64,000 nucleotides of DNA from Thiohalocapsa sp963698775. Lineage in GTDB: Bacteria; Pseudomonadota; Gammaproteobacteria; Chromatiales; Chromatiaceae. The stretch's first letter is position 1. Each line of letters starts with the position of its first letter. Positions 18,093 through 26,554 of the stretch are shown in pieces. The notes beneath the pieces were generated by a model. That model did not search any database and was not told the origin of the DNA. It was given only the letters and a program-made list of their open reading frames with translations. The translations under genes and the position numbers were made by a program. The stretch is from contig CAVOSE010000012.1 of assembly GCA_963698775.1 (NCBI GenBank), positions 1 to 64,000 of the forward strand, in the 5' to 3' direction.

Positions 18093-19067
18093 GTGGAACA
18101 GCTCGACCTGCTCGGCGAGTCGCCGGCCGAGGCCCCGCAACCCCGCCTGGCACCGGCAGTCGCCGACGACGCGCTGTCGCGCCTCGCAGCGGGACTCGAT
18201 CCGCGGCTGCGGCTCGGCACCTCGTCCTGGTCCTTTCCCGGCTGGGCCGGGCTGGTCTATGCCGCCAGTGCTACCAAGCAGGTCTTGTCGCGCGACGGCC
18301 TCAGCGCCTACAGCCGGCATCCGCTGCTGCGCACCGTCGGTGTCGACAGCGGCTTCTATGCCCCGCTCGACGCCCGTCGTCTGGCCCGCTACGCCGAGCA
18401 GGTACCGCTGGATTTCCGCTTTCTGGTCAAGGCCCCGGCATCGATCACCGACCGTTTTCGGCGCGTCGCCGGCGGCCGGATCAGGCAGCTGAATCCCGGC
18501 TTTCTCGATCTGGAGTTGGCCTTGGAACAGGCCGTGAGCGCCCTATTGCGACGGACTCGGCGAGCGCGCCGGCGTGCTGTTGCTCCAATTTCCGCCCCTC
18601 GGGCGCGACATCACCGACAATCCGCGCCGCTTCGCCGAGGATCTGTATCGGTTCCTGCGCCGGCTGCCGACGGGCCCGACCTATGCCGTGGAATTGCGGG
18701 ACGAGGCGTTGCTGACCCCGGACCTTGCCGCCGCGATGCACCACGGCGGCGCCGTACCTGGACTTGCGGCGCATCCACGCCTACCGCTGATTCAGACGCA
18801 GGGTGAGCTGTTCGGCAACTACGACGACGGCCCACTGGTGATCCGCTGGCTGCTGCGTCGCAATCAGACATACGAAGAGGCCCGTGACCACTACCAGCCC
18901 TTCGATCGGCTCGCGGAGCCGGACCTGCCGACGCGCGAACCATTGTTGCCGCATTGGTCGCCGACGCGCTCGATCAGGGACGCGAGGTCTTCGTCATCGT
19001 CAACAACAAGGCCGAGGGCTCATCGCCGCTGACGCTCTTCGAGCTGGCGCGAAGGCTCGCAAGATGA
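18093..19067 (+). pseudogene. DUF72 family protein, frameshifted
   Basis: A GTG at 18093 starts a frame with RLGTSSWSFPGWAGLVY, the characteristic start of DUF72 (YecE-like) TIM-barrel proteins. The sense frame changes near 18540 (GVLLLQFPPLGRDITDN continues in another frame), again near 18755, and again near 18940, with the C-terminus VFVIVNNKAEGSSPLT ending at a TGA at 19065-19067. All expected parts are present, so only small indels separate it from a full-length protein. Function of the family is unknown. Confidence 0.75.
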
Positions 19068-19252
19068 TCCGCAAGCCCCGCTCCAAGAAGACACCAACCA
19101 AGCACGCCGACAATACGTCCGAAGCCAACCGCCGCGGTCGACCCGTCGACGAGGTTGCCCAGAATGCAAGGCAGGCCCGCGCGCTCGCGGGTAACGTTTT
19201 GGGGTTGTCCTCAGGCGACGGGCAAGCCGCACGCACCCTGAGACGTCGATGA
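19064..19252 (+). CDS. Small basic hypothetical protein
   Basis: 62 residues (MIRKPRSKKTPTKHADN), Lys/Arg-rich and probably disordered. Its ATG overlaps the stop of the DUF72 gene as ATGA, which supports a real, coupled gene. No domain is recognised and the function is unknown. Confidence 0.45.
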   Translation: MIRKPRSKKTPTKHADNTSEANRRGRPVDEVAQNARQARALAGNVLGLSSGDGQAARTLRRR

Positions 19253-19310
19253 CTGCTTTGATCGCACGCGACGGCGGTGGTACCGTTTCCGTCCTCCCCA
19301 AGCTGGGCCT

Positions 19311-20027
19311 ATGCGCCTCGCCCTAACATGCATCATGTCAATGCCGGACCTGCACCAGTTCATCGAGCAGTTGATCACCAGCAGCATCCTGTCTCTGGGG
19401 TACTTCGGCGACGTGGTGTTTGCCGTCAGCGGCGCTCTGATGGCCGCACGCCATCGCATGGACCTGTTCGGGTTCGTGTTGCTTGGCACGATCACCGGGG
19501 TCGGTGGCGGCACGACACGCGATGTCATCCTGGACCGGCCAGTCTTCTGGCTCAGCAACCCGATGGAACTGCTGTTGTGCGTAGCCGCGGCAATTGCCGT
19601 CTACTTTGCCCTCTTCATCTACCGCGAACTGGCCGAGGGCAGACTGCTCATTTGGGCGGACGCGCTGGGGCTTGGGGCCTTCTGCATCCACGGAACTCAG
19701 ATCGCGATCGCCAACGGCGCACACCCCGCCAGCGCGGTGTTCCTTGGCGTGCTGTCCGCGGTTGGGGGTGGTCTGATACGCGACGTCATCGCTGGCGAGC
19801 GCCCCTTTATCGTCTCCGGCGAGCTGTATGCATCAGCGGCGCTTGGCGGTGCGGCAGTCTACCTATTGCTGGTGCAGATTGCCGGCCTGCACCAAGCACC
19901 CGCGGCCTTGTTCGGTTTTCTGACGATACTCACTCTGCGGTCACTGTCGATCCTTTACGGCGTGCGGCTGGGCACCCCGGGCGAGGGCTTGATCACACGC
20001 TCCACTGACCGCGAAGGTAGACGGTGA
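19311..20027 (+). CDS. TRIC-type cation channel (UPF0126)
   Basis: 238 residues with about seven membrane segments. Two repeats each carry the family motif: GVGGGTTRDVI in the first half and AVGGGLIRDVI in the second. Bacterial members are trimeric monovalent-cation channels of the inner membrane related to animal TRIC channels. An internal ATG at 19335 (MSMPDLHQF) may be the true start, as it precedes the first helix more closely. It converges on serS. Confidence 0.88.
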   Translation: MRLALTCIMSMPDLHQFIEQLITSSILSLGYFGDVVFAVSGALMAARHRMDLFGFVLLGTITGVGGGTTRDVILDRPVFWLSNPMELLLCVAAAIAVYFALFIYRELAEGRLLIWADALGLGAFCIHGTQIAIANGAHPASAVFLGVLSAVGGGLIRDVIAGERPFIVSGELYASAALGGAAVYLLLVQIAGLHQAPAALFGFLTILTLRSLSILYGVRLGTPGEGLITRSTDREGRR

Positions 20028-20049
20028 ACCCACGACGGGCCGGCGGTCC

Positions 20050-21351
20050 CTATCCGCCGGCCTTGAGCACGGCCAGCCCACCCATGTAGTCGCGCAGCGC
20101 CTCCGGCACGCGAATGCTGCCGTCCGCCTGCTGATAGTTTTCCATCACCGCCACCAGGGTGCGGCCGACCGCGAGGCCGGAGCCGTTGAGCGTGTGCAGC
20201 AGTTCGGGCTTGCCGGTCTCGGGATTGCGCCAACGGGCCTGCAGGCGGCGCGCCTGGAAGTCGGCGAAGTTGCTGCACGAGGAGATCTCGCGGTAGCGCT
20301 GCTGGCCCGGCAGCCAGACCTCCAGGTCGTAGGTCTTGGTCGCGGAGAAGCCGAGGTCACCGGTGCACAGGGTCACCACCCGATAGGGCAGGCCAAGGCG
20401 TTGCAGGATGGCCTCTGCATGGCCAGTCAGGGCCTCTAGCGCGGCGAAGGATTCACCCGGGCGCACCGCCTGCACCAGCTCTACCTTCTCGAACTGGTGC
20501 TGGCGAATCATGCCGCGGGTGTCCTTGCCGTGGGAACCGGCCTCGCTGCGGAAACAGGGGGTATGCGCGACCCATTTGCGCGGCAGATAGGCGTCATCGA
20601 CGATAACATCGCGCACCAGGTTGGTGACCGGCACCTCGGCCGTGGGGATCAGATAGAAGTCGCGCTCGCCCTGGCCCCGGTCCGATCCAGACACCTTGAA
20701 CAGGTCCGCCTCGAACTTGGGTAACTGGCCGGTGCCGGTTAGGCTGTCGGCGTTGACCAGATAGGGAACGTAGGTCTCGGTATAGCCGTGCTCGCCGGTA
20801 TGCACATCGAGCATCAGCTGGATGAGCGCCCGATGTAGCCGCGCCAACGGGCCGCTGAGCACGACGAAGCGCGCCGAGGTGAGCTTGGCGGCGACATCGA
20901 AGTCCATCCAGCCGGTCGGCACGCCCAGATCGACGTGGTCCTTGGGCTCGAAATCGAACGCGGCGGGCTCGCCCCAGCGGCGCTCCTCGCGGTTGCTTGC
21001 CTCATCGGCGCCGTCCGGCACGCTGGCATCGGGCAGGTTCGGCAGGCCCAGGCTGATGCTGCTGATCTGCCCCTGCAGCTCGGCCAGCTCGGCGTCCATT
21101 GCCTTCAGACGGTCGCCGAAGGCGGCGACCTCGGCCATCAGCGGCGCGATGTCCTCACCGGCGGCCTTGGCCTTGCCGATGGCCTTGGAGCGGGTGTTGC
21201 GCTGGTTTTGCAGTTCCTGCACCTGGGTCTGAAGCTCCTTGCGGCGGGCGTCCAATGCCTCGATGCGGGCGGTGTCCAGCGTCATGCCGCGGCGCGCCAG
21301 CTGATCGGCCACCAGGGCCAGCTCGGTCCGCAGCAGTTTCGGGTCCAACAT
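20050..21351 (-). CDS. serS: Seryl-tRNA synthetase
   Basis: 433 residues, typical for the enzyme. The N-terminal coiled-coil arm that clasps tRNA-Ser spans about residues 30-100. Class II motifs follow: motif 2 around FRSEAGSHGKDTRGMIR, and motif 3 around LNGSGLAVGRTLVAVMENYQ, with EISSCSNFADFQARR before it. It charges tRNA-Ser (and tRNA-Sec where present). A tRNA-Ser gene lies at 43.1 kb. Confidence 0.97.
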   Translation of the reverse strand: MLDPKLLRTELALVADQLARRGMTLDTARIEALDARRKELQTQVQELQNQRNTRSKAIGKAKAAGEDIAPLMAEVAAFGDRLKAMDAELAELQGQISSISLGLPNLPDASVPDGADEASNREERRWGEPAAFDFEPKDHVDLGVPTGWMDFDVAAKLTSARFVVLSGPLARLHRALIQLMLDVHTGEHGYTETYVPYLVNADSLTGTGQLPKFEADLFKVSGSDRGQGERDFYLIPTAEVPVTNLVRDVIVDDAYLPRKWVAHTPCFRSEAGSHGKDTRGMIRQHQFEKVELVQAVRPGESFAALEALTGHAEAILQRLGLPYRVVTLCTGDLGFSATKTYDLEVWLPGQQRYREISSCSNFADFQARRLQARWRNPETGKPELLHTLNGSGLAVGRTLVAVMENYQQADGSIRVPEALRDYMGGLAVLKAGG

Positions 21352-21394
21352 GTCGATTACCTGTCTGATGCTTATCTAAAAATTCTGCTAACGC

Positions 21395-21769
21395 TCAAGG
21401 CTTGGGTTCGACATTGACGCTCCAGGACACGACGTGTCCCGGCTCGACGAACTCCTTGATGCGTTCGATGGCAGCGCGCGCGCGATCCGGGCGGTCGAAA
21501 AACTCCAACACCAGCGGCAGATCCGTCGACAGGTCCACCAGCCGGGCGCTGTGCACGACGCCAGACGCGCCAAAGCCAGCGACACCGCGCATCACCGTGA
21601 CCCCGCAAACCTTGAGCTCGTCGTGCAGACACTTGAGTAACGGCTTCAGCTCATGGTCCGATTCGGCCAGATAGACCCGCACCATGGTCGCCCAGACTAG
21701 GCAGCTCTCGGCGGCATTGGCTGCCACGTCAGCGCCTGCGTCAGGATCTGCGGTCTTGCGTTTGGTCAT
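21395..21769 (-). CDS. DUF190 family protein
   Basis: 124 residues from the ATG at 21769 (MTKRKTADP), which overlaps the crcB stop as ATGA. The core (VRVYLAESDHELKPLL; GVTVMRGVAGFGASG; VLEFFDRPDRARAAI) is a PII-like ferredoxin fold typical of DUF190. These proteins often sit beside fluoride channels, probably with a modulating role that is unproven. The N-terminal 30 residues are a variable extension. Confidence 0.85.
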   Translation of the reverse strand: MTKRKTADPDAGADVAANAAESCLVWATMVRVYLAESDHELKPLLKCLHDELKVCGVTVMRGVAGFGASGVVHSARLVDLSTDLPLVLEFFDRPDRARAAIERIKEFVEPGHVVSWSVNVEPKP

Positions 21770-22140
21770 AGTGCCCTCGCAGCGATGATTCCGGCCCAAC
21801 AGGCGGCCACGCATAGCAACACGCTCGCCGCCACGTTCAGCGACGCGCGCAGCATCTCGCCCTGCTCCACCAGCGTCAGCGTCTCCAGCGAAAAGGTGGA
21901 AAAGGTGGTGAACGAGCCGAGAAAGCCCACCAGGATCGCGGCCCGGGCCTCCGGCCCGATCAGGCTGCGCTCCAGAAGCAAAACAAACAACAGGCCCATG
22001 CCGAAGGAGCCGAAGACGTTGACCGCCAGCGTGCCCCAGGGAAAGTCCCGCCCGAACAGGCGGTACACCCCCGTGGAGACGAGAAAGCGCGCTACCGCGC
22101 CGACGGCACCACCGCCAGCGATGGCCAAAATCTGAAGCAC
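21766..22140 (-). CDS. crcB: Fluoride channel
   Basis: 124 residues with four membrane helices, starting at a GTG with AGAGGGG upstream. The Fluc/CrcB signatures are all present: GGGAVGAVARFLVS, NVFGSFGMG and GFLGSFTTFSTFS (the phenylalanine box and central sodium-site Thr). It forms dual-topology dimers that export F-. Co-translated with DUF190. I looked upstream (22141-22253) for a fluoride riboswitch and could not see one. Confidence 0.95.
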   Translation of the reverse strand: MLQILAIAGGGAVGAVARFLVSTGVYRLFGRDFPWGTLAVNVFGSFGMGLLFVLLLERSLIGPEARAAILVGFLGSFTTFSTFSLETLTLVEQGEMLRASLNVAASVLLCVAACWAGIIAARAL

Positions 22141-22253
22141 GAGAGCGCCCCTCTGAGCTGGTCAGGTCAGAAAACGCCGAATTCTAACAAACCAGGCGGC
22201 ACCGACAGCGGAGGGACGCACGCAGTTGCGCCCGCCAGCACCCAACTGCCGGC

Positions 22254-22580
22254 TCAATGCGCCGAGACCAGCTTGAGCCCGACGATACCGGCAACGATGA
22301 GCCCAACGAAGAACCAGCGCGCCAGTGTCCCAGGCTCGGCAAAAAAGTAGATGCCGATCACGAAGGCACCGACCGCGCCGATGCCGGTCCAGACGGCATA
22401 GGCGGTGCCCATCGGAATGGTCTTTTGCGCGATCAGCAGCAATGCGCCGCTGCACATCATGCAGAGTATTGAGAAGGTGATCCAGCCCCAATGGGCTCCA
22501 TCGTTGGTCATGCCCAGTTTCAGCCCCACCGGCCAGCCCCATTCAAAGACACCGGCGATCACGAGATAGACCCAAGCCAT
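22254..22580 (-). CDS. sugE: SMR-family exporter (SugE/Gdx guanidinium exporter type)
   Basis: 108 residues with four helices from the ATG at 22580. The conserved membrane Glu lies in AGVFEWGWPVGLKLG; GTAYAVWTGIGAVGAF is the SMR signature. The GLKLG after helix 1 and the pattern of helix 2 fit the SugE/Gdx branch better than the EmrE multidrug branch. Gdx proteins export guanidinium in exchange for protons. No guanidine riboswitch is visible in the 37 bases before the gene. Confidence 0.85.
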   Translation of the reverse strand: MAWVYLVIAGVFEWGWPVGLKLGMTNDGAHWGWITFSILCMMCSGALLLIAQKTIPMGTAYAVWTGIGAVGAFVIGIYFFAEPGTLARWFFVGLIVAGIVGLKLVSAH

Positions 22581-22617
22581 AGAACCATGCTCCGTACCAA
22601 ACCCCAATGCATACCGG

Positions 22618-24024
22618 TCAGCCGCGCGAGCGTTCTTTCGCATCGTCGGCCGCGCGATCCAACGTCCGCAGGCGTTCCAGCTTCTCGGCGATCTTGATCT
22701 CCAGGCCGCGCTGCACCGGTGCATAGTATCGCCGCGACTCCAGACCGTCCGGAAAATAGTGCTCGCCGGCGGCATAGGCGTCCGGCTCATCATGGGCATA
22801 GCGGTAGGCATGACCGTAGCCGAGTTCCTTCATCAGCCGGGTCGGGGCGTTGCGCAGGTGTGCCGGCACCTCCAGCGAGCCGTGGCAGCGAACGTCCGCC
22901 AACGCCGCATTCCAGGCCATATAGACGGCGTTGCTCTTGGCCGCGCAGGCGAGGTAGACCACCGCCTGAGCCAGCGCCAGTTCGCCCTCGGGACTGCCGA
23001 GCCGATGCAGGGCATCCCAAGCCTCCAACGCCAGCGTCAGCGCACGCGGATCGGCATTACCGATATCCTCGCTGGCCATGCGCACCACCCGGCGCGCGAT
23101 GTAGAGCGGATCACAGCCGCCATCGATCATGCGCGCGAGCCAATAGAGTGCCGCATCCGGGGACGAACCGCGCACCGACTTATGCAGCGCAGAGATCTGG
23201 TCGTAGAACGCCTCGCCGCCCTTGTCGAAGCGGCGAAAGGTACCGTCGATGACCTGACGTACGGTCTCCGCGTCGATGCATGCTGCTAGTTTGGCCGCAG
23301 GCGCAGCTTTGCCATCGGTGGCTAGCGGCGCGGAAACTTGCGCCGGCGCCGAAGTGGGCACAGCCAGCGCATCAAGCGCCAGGTCCGCTGCCAGCTCCAA
23401 TAGGTTTAGGGCGCGGCGGGCGTCGCCGTCCGCGGCGGCGGCCAGCAACACGCGCGCCTCTTGGTCGATCCTGAGCCCCTGTCGGCCGAGGCCATGCACC
23501 TCGTCCAGCAGCGCTCGGTCGATGACCTGCTCCAGGTCCAACGGCTCCAGTGCCTTTAGCACATAGACGCGAGCACGGGACAGCAAGGCGTTGTTCAATT
23601 CGAACGATGGATTTTCCGTGGTCGCACCGATGAACACGACGGTGCCGTCCTCGACATGCGGCAGAAACGCGTCCTGCTGCGATTTGTTGAATCGATGCAC
23701 CTCGTCGATGAACAGGATACTGCCCTTGCCCTGCTCGGCCCGCGCGCGCTTCGCGTCGGCCACCGCGGCGCGGATGTCCTTGACCCCGGACAATACCGCC
23801 GACAGCTTCAGAAAATGGCTATTCGAGTGCGCCGCGATCAACCGCGCCAGTGTCGTCTTACCTGTCCCCGGCGGTCCCCAGAAGATCATGGAGTGCGGCC
23901 GATCCGAACGGATCGCCGCGTGCAGCGGACGCCCCTCGGCCAGCAGATTCCGCTGACCGACGAACTCCTCGATGCGGTGCGGGCGCATGCGTTCGGCGAG
24001 CGGTGGCAAGGGGAGATCAGACAT
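22618..24024 (-). CDS. rarA: Replication-associated recombination protein A (clamp-loader-like AAA+ ATPase)
   Basis: 468 residues from MSDLPLPPLAERMRP; an upstream ATG at 24054 is in frame but adds residues outside the family. Walker A is WGPPGTGKTTLAR, Walker B ILFIDEVHRFN, sensor 1 FIGATTENPSFE. The C-terminal tetramerisation part has GCDPLYIARRVVRMASEDIG and YKYAHDEP-like AYRYAHDEPDAY. RarA/MgsA acts at stalled replication forks. An insertion of about 30 Ala/Pro/Thr-rich residues (near APTSAPAQVSAP) lies between the AAA+ and C-terminal parts. It is 37 bases upstream of sugE in the same strand. Confidence 0.95.
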   Translation of the reverse strand: MSDLPLPPLAERMRPHRIEEFVGQRNLLAEGRPLHAAIRSDRPHSMIFWGPPGTGKTTLARLIAAHSNSHFLKLSAVLSGVKDIRAAVADAKRARAEQGKGSILFIDEVHRFNKSQQDAFLPHVEDGTVVFIGATTENPSFELNNALLSRARVYVLKALEPLDLEQVIDRALLDEVHGLGRQGLRIDQEARVLLAAAADGDARRALNLLELAADLALDALAVPTSAPAQVSAPLATDGKAAPAAKLAACIDAETVRQVIDGTFRRFDKGGEAFYDQISALHKSVRGSSPDAALYWLARMIDGGCDPLYIARRVVRMASEDIGNADPRALTLALEAWDALHRLGSPEGELALAQAVVYLACAAKSNAVYMAWNAALADVRCHGSLEVPAHLRNAPTRLMKELGYGHAYRYAHDEPDAYAAGEHYFPDGLESRRYYAPVQRGLEIKIAEKLERLRTLDRAADDAKERSRG

Positions 24025-24128
24025 CAGCGTAAAGCCGGCCTTCCATCGTGACAAACCTGTCCGGAATACCGGATGAAGAGTGGAAACGCCATCCTAAGCC
24101 GACAGACGAGGCGGCCAGCCTAGCCGAG

Positions 24129-24860
24129 TCAACCGACGCTTGGCCTGAGGCTCGAGGCATCTTGCGTCGGCGTCCATAAGCGGCCCAGCGTGCCGCGGCC
24201 GTGACGCGCGGCGAGGCGCAGTAGGCGTAAGAATACCTGCGCGGTGAGAAAGGCGTCGCCCGGGGCGGTATGACGATCATAGGGTACCACCCCGAAACGC
24301 GTGCAGAGGCCGTCCAGCGACAGATCGGTCAATGTCTTTTCCTCACCAAAGGCGCCGTCACCCTCGAGCAGCAGCGCCAATTCGCCGGTGTCGACAAAGT
24401 GGTTGTGGAGGTGCCCGTCGCCATGTCGGGCAAGGGCGGCGTCCAGCATGGCGAGATCATGACCAATGTGGTGACCGACGATGACCCCGTCGCGCAGGTA
24501 ATGAAGTAGGCGTGCCATGGCATCGACCTCCGCCATGCCGGCGCGTGTTTCGTGGCGCGTGATGCCGTGCACCAAGGTCGCATCGGTGTTGAAGCGCACA
24601 CGCAATAGGGCTTCGAAGCTATCACCGAGATCGATCTGGCAATCCACGATGCCCACCGCGCCAATGCTGACGATGCGATGGCGACGCGCGTCCAGACCCG
24701 TGGTCTCACAGTCGAGCACGACGAAACGCACCTCATTGAGCGCCGCATCCTCCTGCCACGATCGCTTGAAGCAGGCCCGGTAGGCACTCAGGCTATCGCT
24801 CATACCGGGGTTGCCCGTGGGCTGACTCCCGGTCTCTGCACTGCCAACAGGCTTACTCAT
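24129..24860 (-). CDS. DEDDh 3'-5' exonuclease (DnaQ/RNase T-like)
   Basis: 243 residues; an internal ATG at 24803 (MSDSLSAYRACF) is the more likely start. The three exonuclease motifs are VVLDCETTGLD (Exo I), VGHHIGHDLAML (Exo II) and HTAPGDAFLTAQVF (Exo III, with HxAxxD), giving the DEDDh catalytic set. No BRCT, helicase or polymerase domain is attached. It is likely a proofreading or repair-type exonuclease like the stand-alone epsilon homologues; a true epsilon subunit role is not shown. Confidence 0.85.
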   Translation of the reverse strand: MSKPVGSAETGSQPTGNPGMSDSLSAYRACFKRSWQEDAALNEVRFVVLDCETTGLDARRHRIVSIGAVGIVDCQIDLGDSFEALLRVRFNTDATLVHGITRHETRAGMAEVDAMARLLHYLRDGVIVGHHIGHDLAMLDAALARHGDGHLHNHFVDTGELALLLEGDGAFGEEKTLTDLSLDGLCTRFGVVPYDRHTAPGDAFLTAQVFLRLLRLAARHGRGTLGRLWTPTQDASSLRPSVG

Positions 24861-25049
24861 GACATCGACTGCGACAGCGGTTGAGGAACGGTCGGATCAT
24901 CTTGGGCTCGATGTTCATGCCGCGGGATTACGCATGAAGCCGGGGCGTCCGTCGCCGGGTTAGGTTCGTGAGTCGGCGCCGCATTGGCGAAGAAGCTGCT
25001 TGATTCGCGCTAATATGGGGGACGATTTGCGTCTAACCGAGGACATCCA

Positions 25050-25445
25050 ATGACCAGGCCCGTCATTCTCGCATGCCTGACCAGCTTGATGCTGTCCGGC
25101 TTCGGTACGCCAGCCCTCGCTTTCAAATGCATGCCGATTTACGGCAATTGGTGCGGCATCGATTACCCGAACCACGGCTGGCCCCCACCGGTCGACGCCT
25201 TCGATGCCGCCTGCATGCGCCACGACCTATGCACGGCCGGCCCGAACCCGCAAAAGCCCTGCGACATCGCCTTTGTCAACGAGCTGCGCGGAATCGCGGC
25301 GCGGGTCGGCTATTTGCCTCGACCGCTGCAATGGGCAGAGTACCTGATTCGCGTCAAATCCGGCGGCCCATGGGGCGGCATGCCGATGCCGACACCGGCG
25401 GATGCCTTCGGAGCGATGTCCAGCCTCGCGGCACCTTGTTGGTGA
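25050..25445 (+). CDS. Secreted phospholipase A2-like protein
   Basis: 131 residues with a signal peptide (about 1-24, ending PALA). The mature part has YGNWCGIDYPNHG and AFDAACMRHDLC, matching the calcium loop and the catalytic His-Asp with flanking cysteines of the PLA2 fold. It probably hydrolyses phospholipids outside the cytoplasm, but catalytic ability is inferred. The stop overlaps the likely GTG start of epmB (GTGA), which is unusual for a secreted enzyme next to a translation-factor modifier. Confidence 0.75.
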   Translation: MTRPVILACLTSLMLSGFGTPALAFKCMPIYGNWCGIDYPNHGWPPPVDAFDAACMRHDLCTAGPNPQKPCDIAFVNELRGIAARVGYLPRPLQWAEYLIRVKSGGPWGGMPMPTPADAFGAMSSLAAPCW

Positions 25446-26497
25446 AGCCCGACGAACAGTTTGCGCCAGCCCCGGCGGACACAATAGGCGTATCGCACCC
25501 GAACGGCCGGGTATCAGCGGGTGCGGAACGCTGGAAAACCGAATTGGCGCAGGCCTTCACCAACCCGACCGAATTGCTTCGATACCTCGATATCGAACAC
25601 AGGCGCCTACCCGCAGCCGACGCAGCCTCCGTGCAATTTCGGATGCTCGTACCCCGCGGATTCGCCGCCTTGATGCAACCCGGCAATCCACGCGACCCGC
25701 TGTTACTCCAGGTCTTGCCCAGTGCGACGGAGCTGTTGCCGGTTGCGGGCTTTTGCGCCGACCCGGTGGGCGATGGCGGTGCCAAGCGTGCACCGGGGCT
25801 GCTGCAAAAATACGCCGGGCGCGCGTTGCTGGTGGTCACCGGCGCCTGCGCGGTGCATTGCCGCTATTGCTTTCGGCGGCAATTCCCGTACGCGGAGCAT
25901 GCGTCTGGACAGCGATTCGACGCCGCGTTAGCGGCCCTGCAGGCCTCTCCCGACTTGCACGAACTCATCTTGAGCGGCGGCGACCCGTTGATGTTAGACG
26001 ACAACGCCCTGGCCGGCCTGATCGCCCGGCTGGAACCGATTCGACATCTCCGGCGCCTGCGGCTGCACACACGTCTGCCGGTGGTCCTACCGAGCCGGGT
26101 GACGGACGCATTGTGCGAGCTGCTGGGCGGCGGCCGGCTCAAACCGGTGCTGGTCATACACGCCAACCATCCCATGGAACTTGGTCCTAGCGCGACGACG
26201 GCGCTAAGCCGACTTAGCCGCGCCGGTATCCCGCTCCTGAATCAAAGCGTGCTGCTGCGAGGCGTCAATGACGACGCAGCAGTGTTGGTTGAACTCGCCG
26301 AACGGTTGTTCGACCTGGGCGTTGCAAATTATTACTTACATCAGCTCGACCGAGTACAAGGCGCGGCACATTTCGAAGTCGATGACGCGCGCGCGTGCGC
26401 GCTGCTGGAGCAACTGCGGCAACGTCTGCCCGGTTACCTGGTGCCCCGCCTCGTCCGCGAGCAGGCCGGGGCGACACACAAGACACCCCTAGGCTGA
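25442..26497 (+). CDS. epmB: EF-P beta-lysylation protein (lysine 2,3-aminomutase type)
   Basis: About 351 residues from a GTG at 25442; TTG codons just upstream are alternatives, and no ATG exists in this position. The radical-SAM cluster motif is GACAVHCRYCFRRQFPY (CxxxCxxC). ELILSGGDPLMLDD and the C-terminal YYLHQLDRVQGAAHF are typical of EpmB, which lacks the long C-terminus of catabolic aminomutases. It isomerises alpha- to beta-lysine for modification of elongation factor P. Neither efp nor epmA is in this window. Confidence 0.9.
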   Translation: MKPDEQFAPAPADTIGVSHPNGRVSAGAERWKTELAQAFTNPTELLRYLDIEHRRLPAADAASVQFRMLVPRGFAALMQPGNPRDPLLLQVLPSATELLPVAGFCADPVGDGGAKRAPGLLQKYAGRALLVVTGACAVHCRYCFRRQFPYAEHASGQRFDAALAALQASPDLHELILSGGDPLMLDDNALAGLIARLEPIRHLRRLRLHTRLPVVLPSRVTDALCELLGGGRLKPVLVIHANHPMELGPSATTALSRLSRAGIPLLNQSVLLRGVNDDAAVLVELAERLFDLGVANYYLHQLDRVQGAAHFEVDDARACALLEQLRQRLPGYLVPRLVREQAGATHKTPLG

Positions 26498-26554
26498 CTT
26501 GACGGCGTTCGCCTCGAACCTGATCCCACTTAACGCGGCAATCCGTCACAGACT

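Noticed and set aside
22141..22253. Fluoride riboswitch expected before crcB
   Set aside because: No sequence resembling the conserved riboswitch core could be seen; only a weak -10-like TAGAAT.
22581..22617. Guanidine riboswitch before the SugE/Gdx gene
   Set aside because: Only 37 bases separate it from rarA, too little for any guanidine riboswitch.
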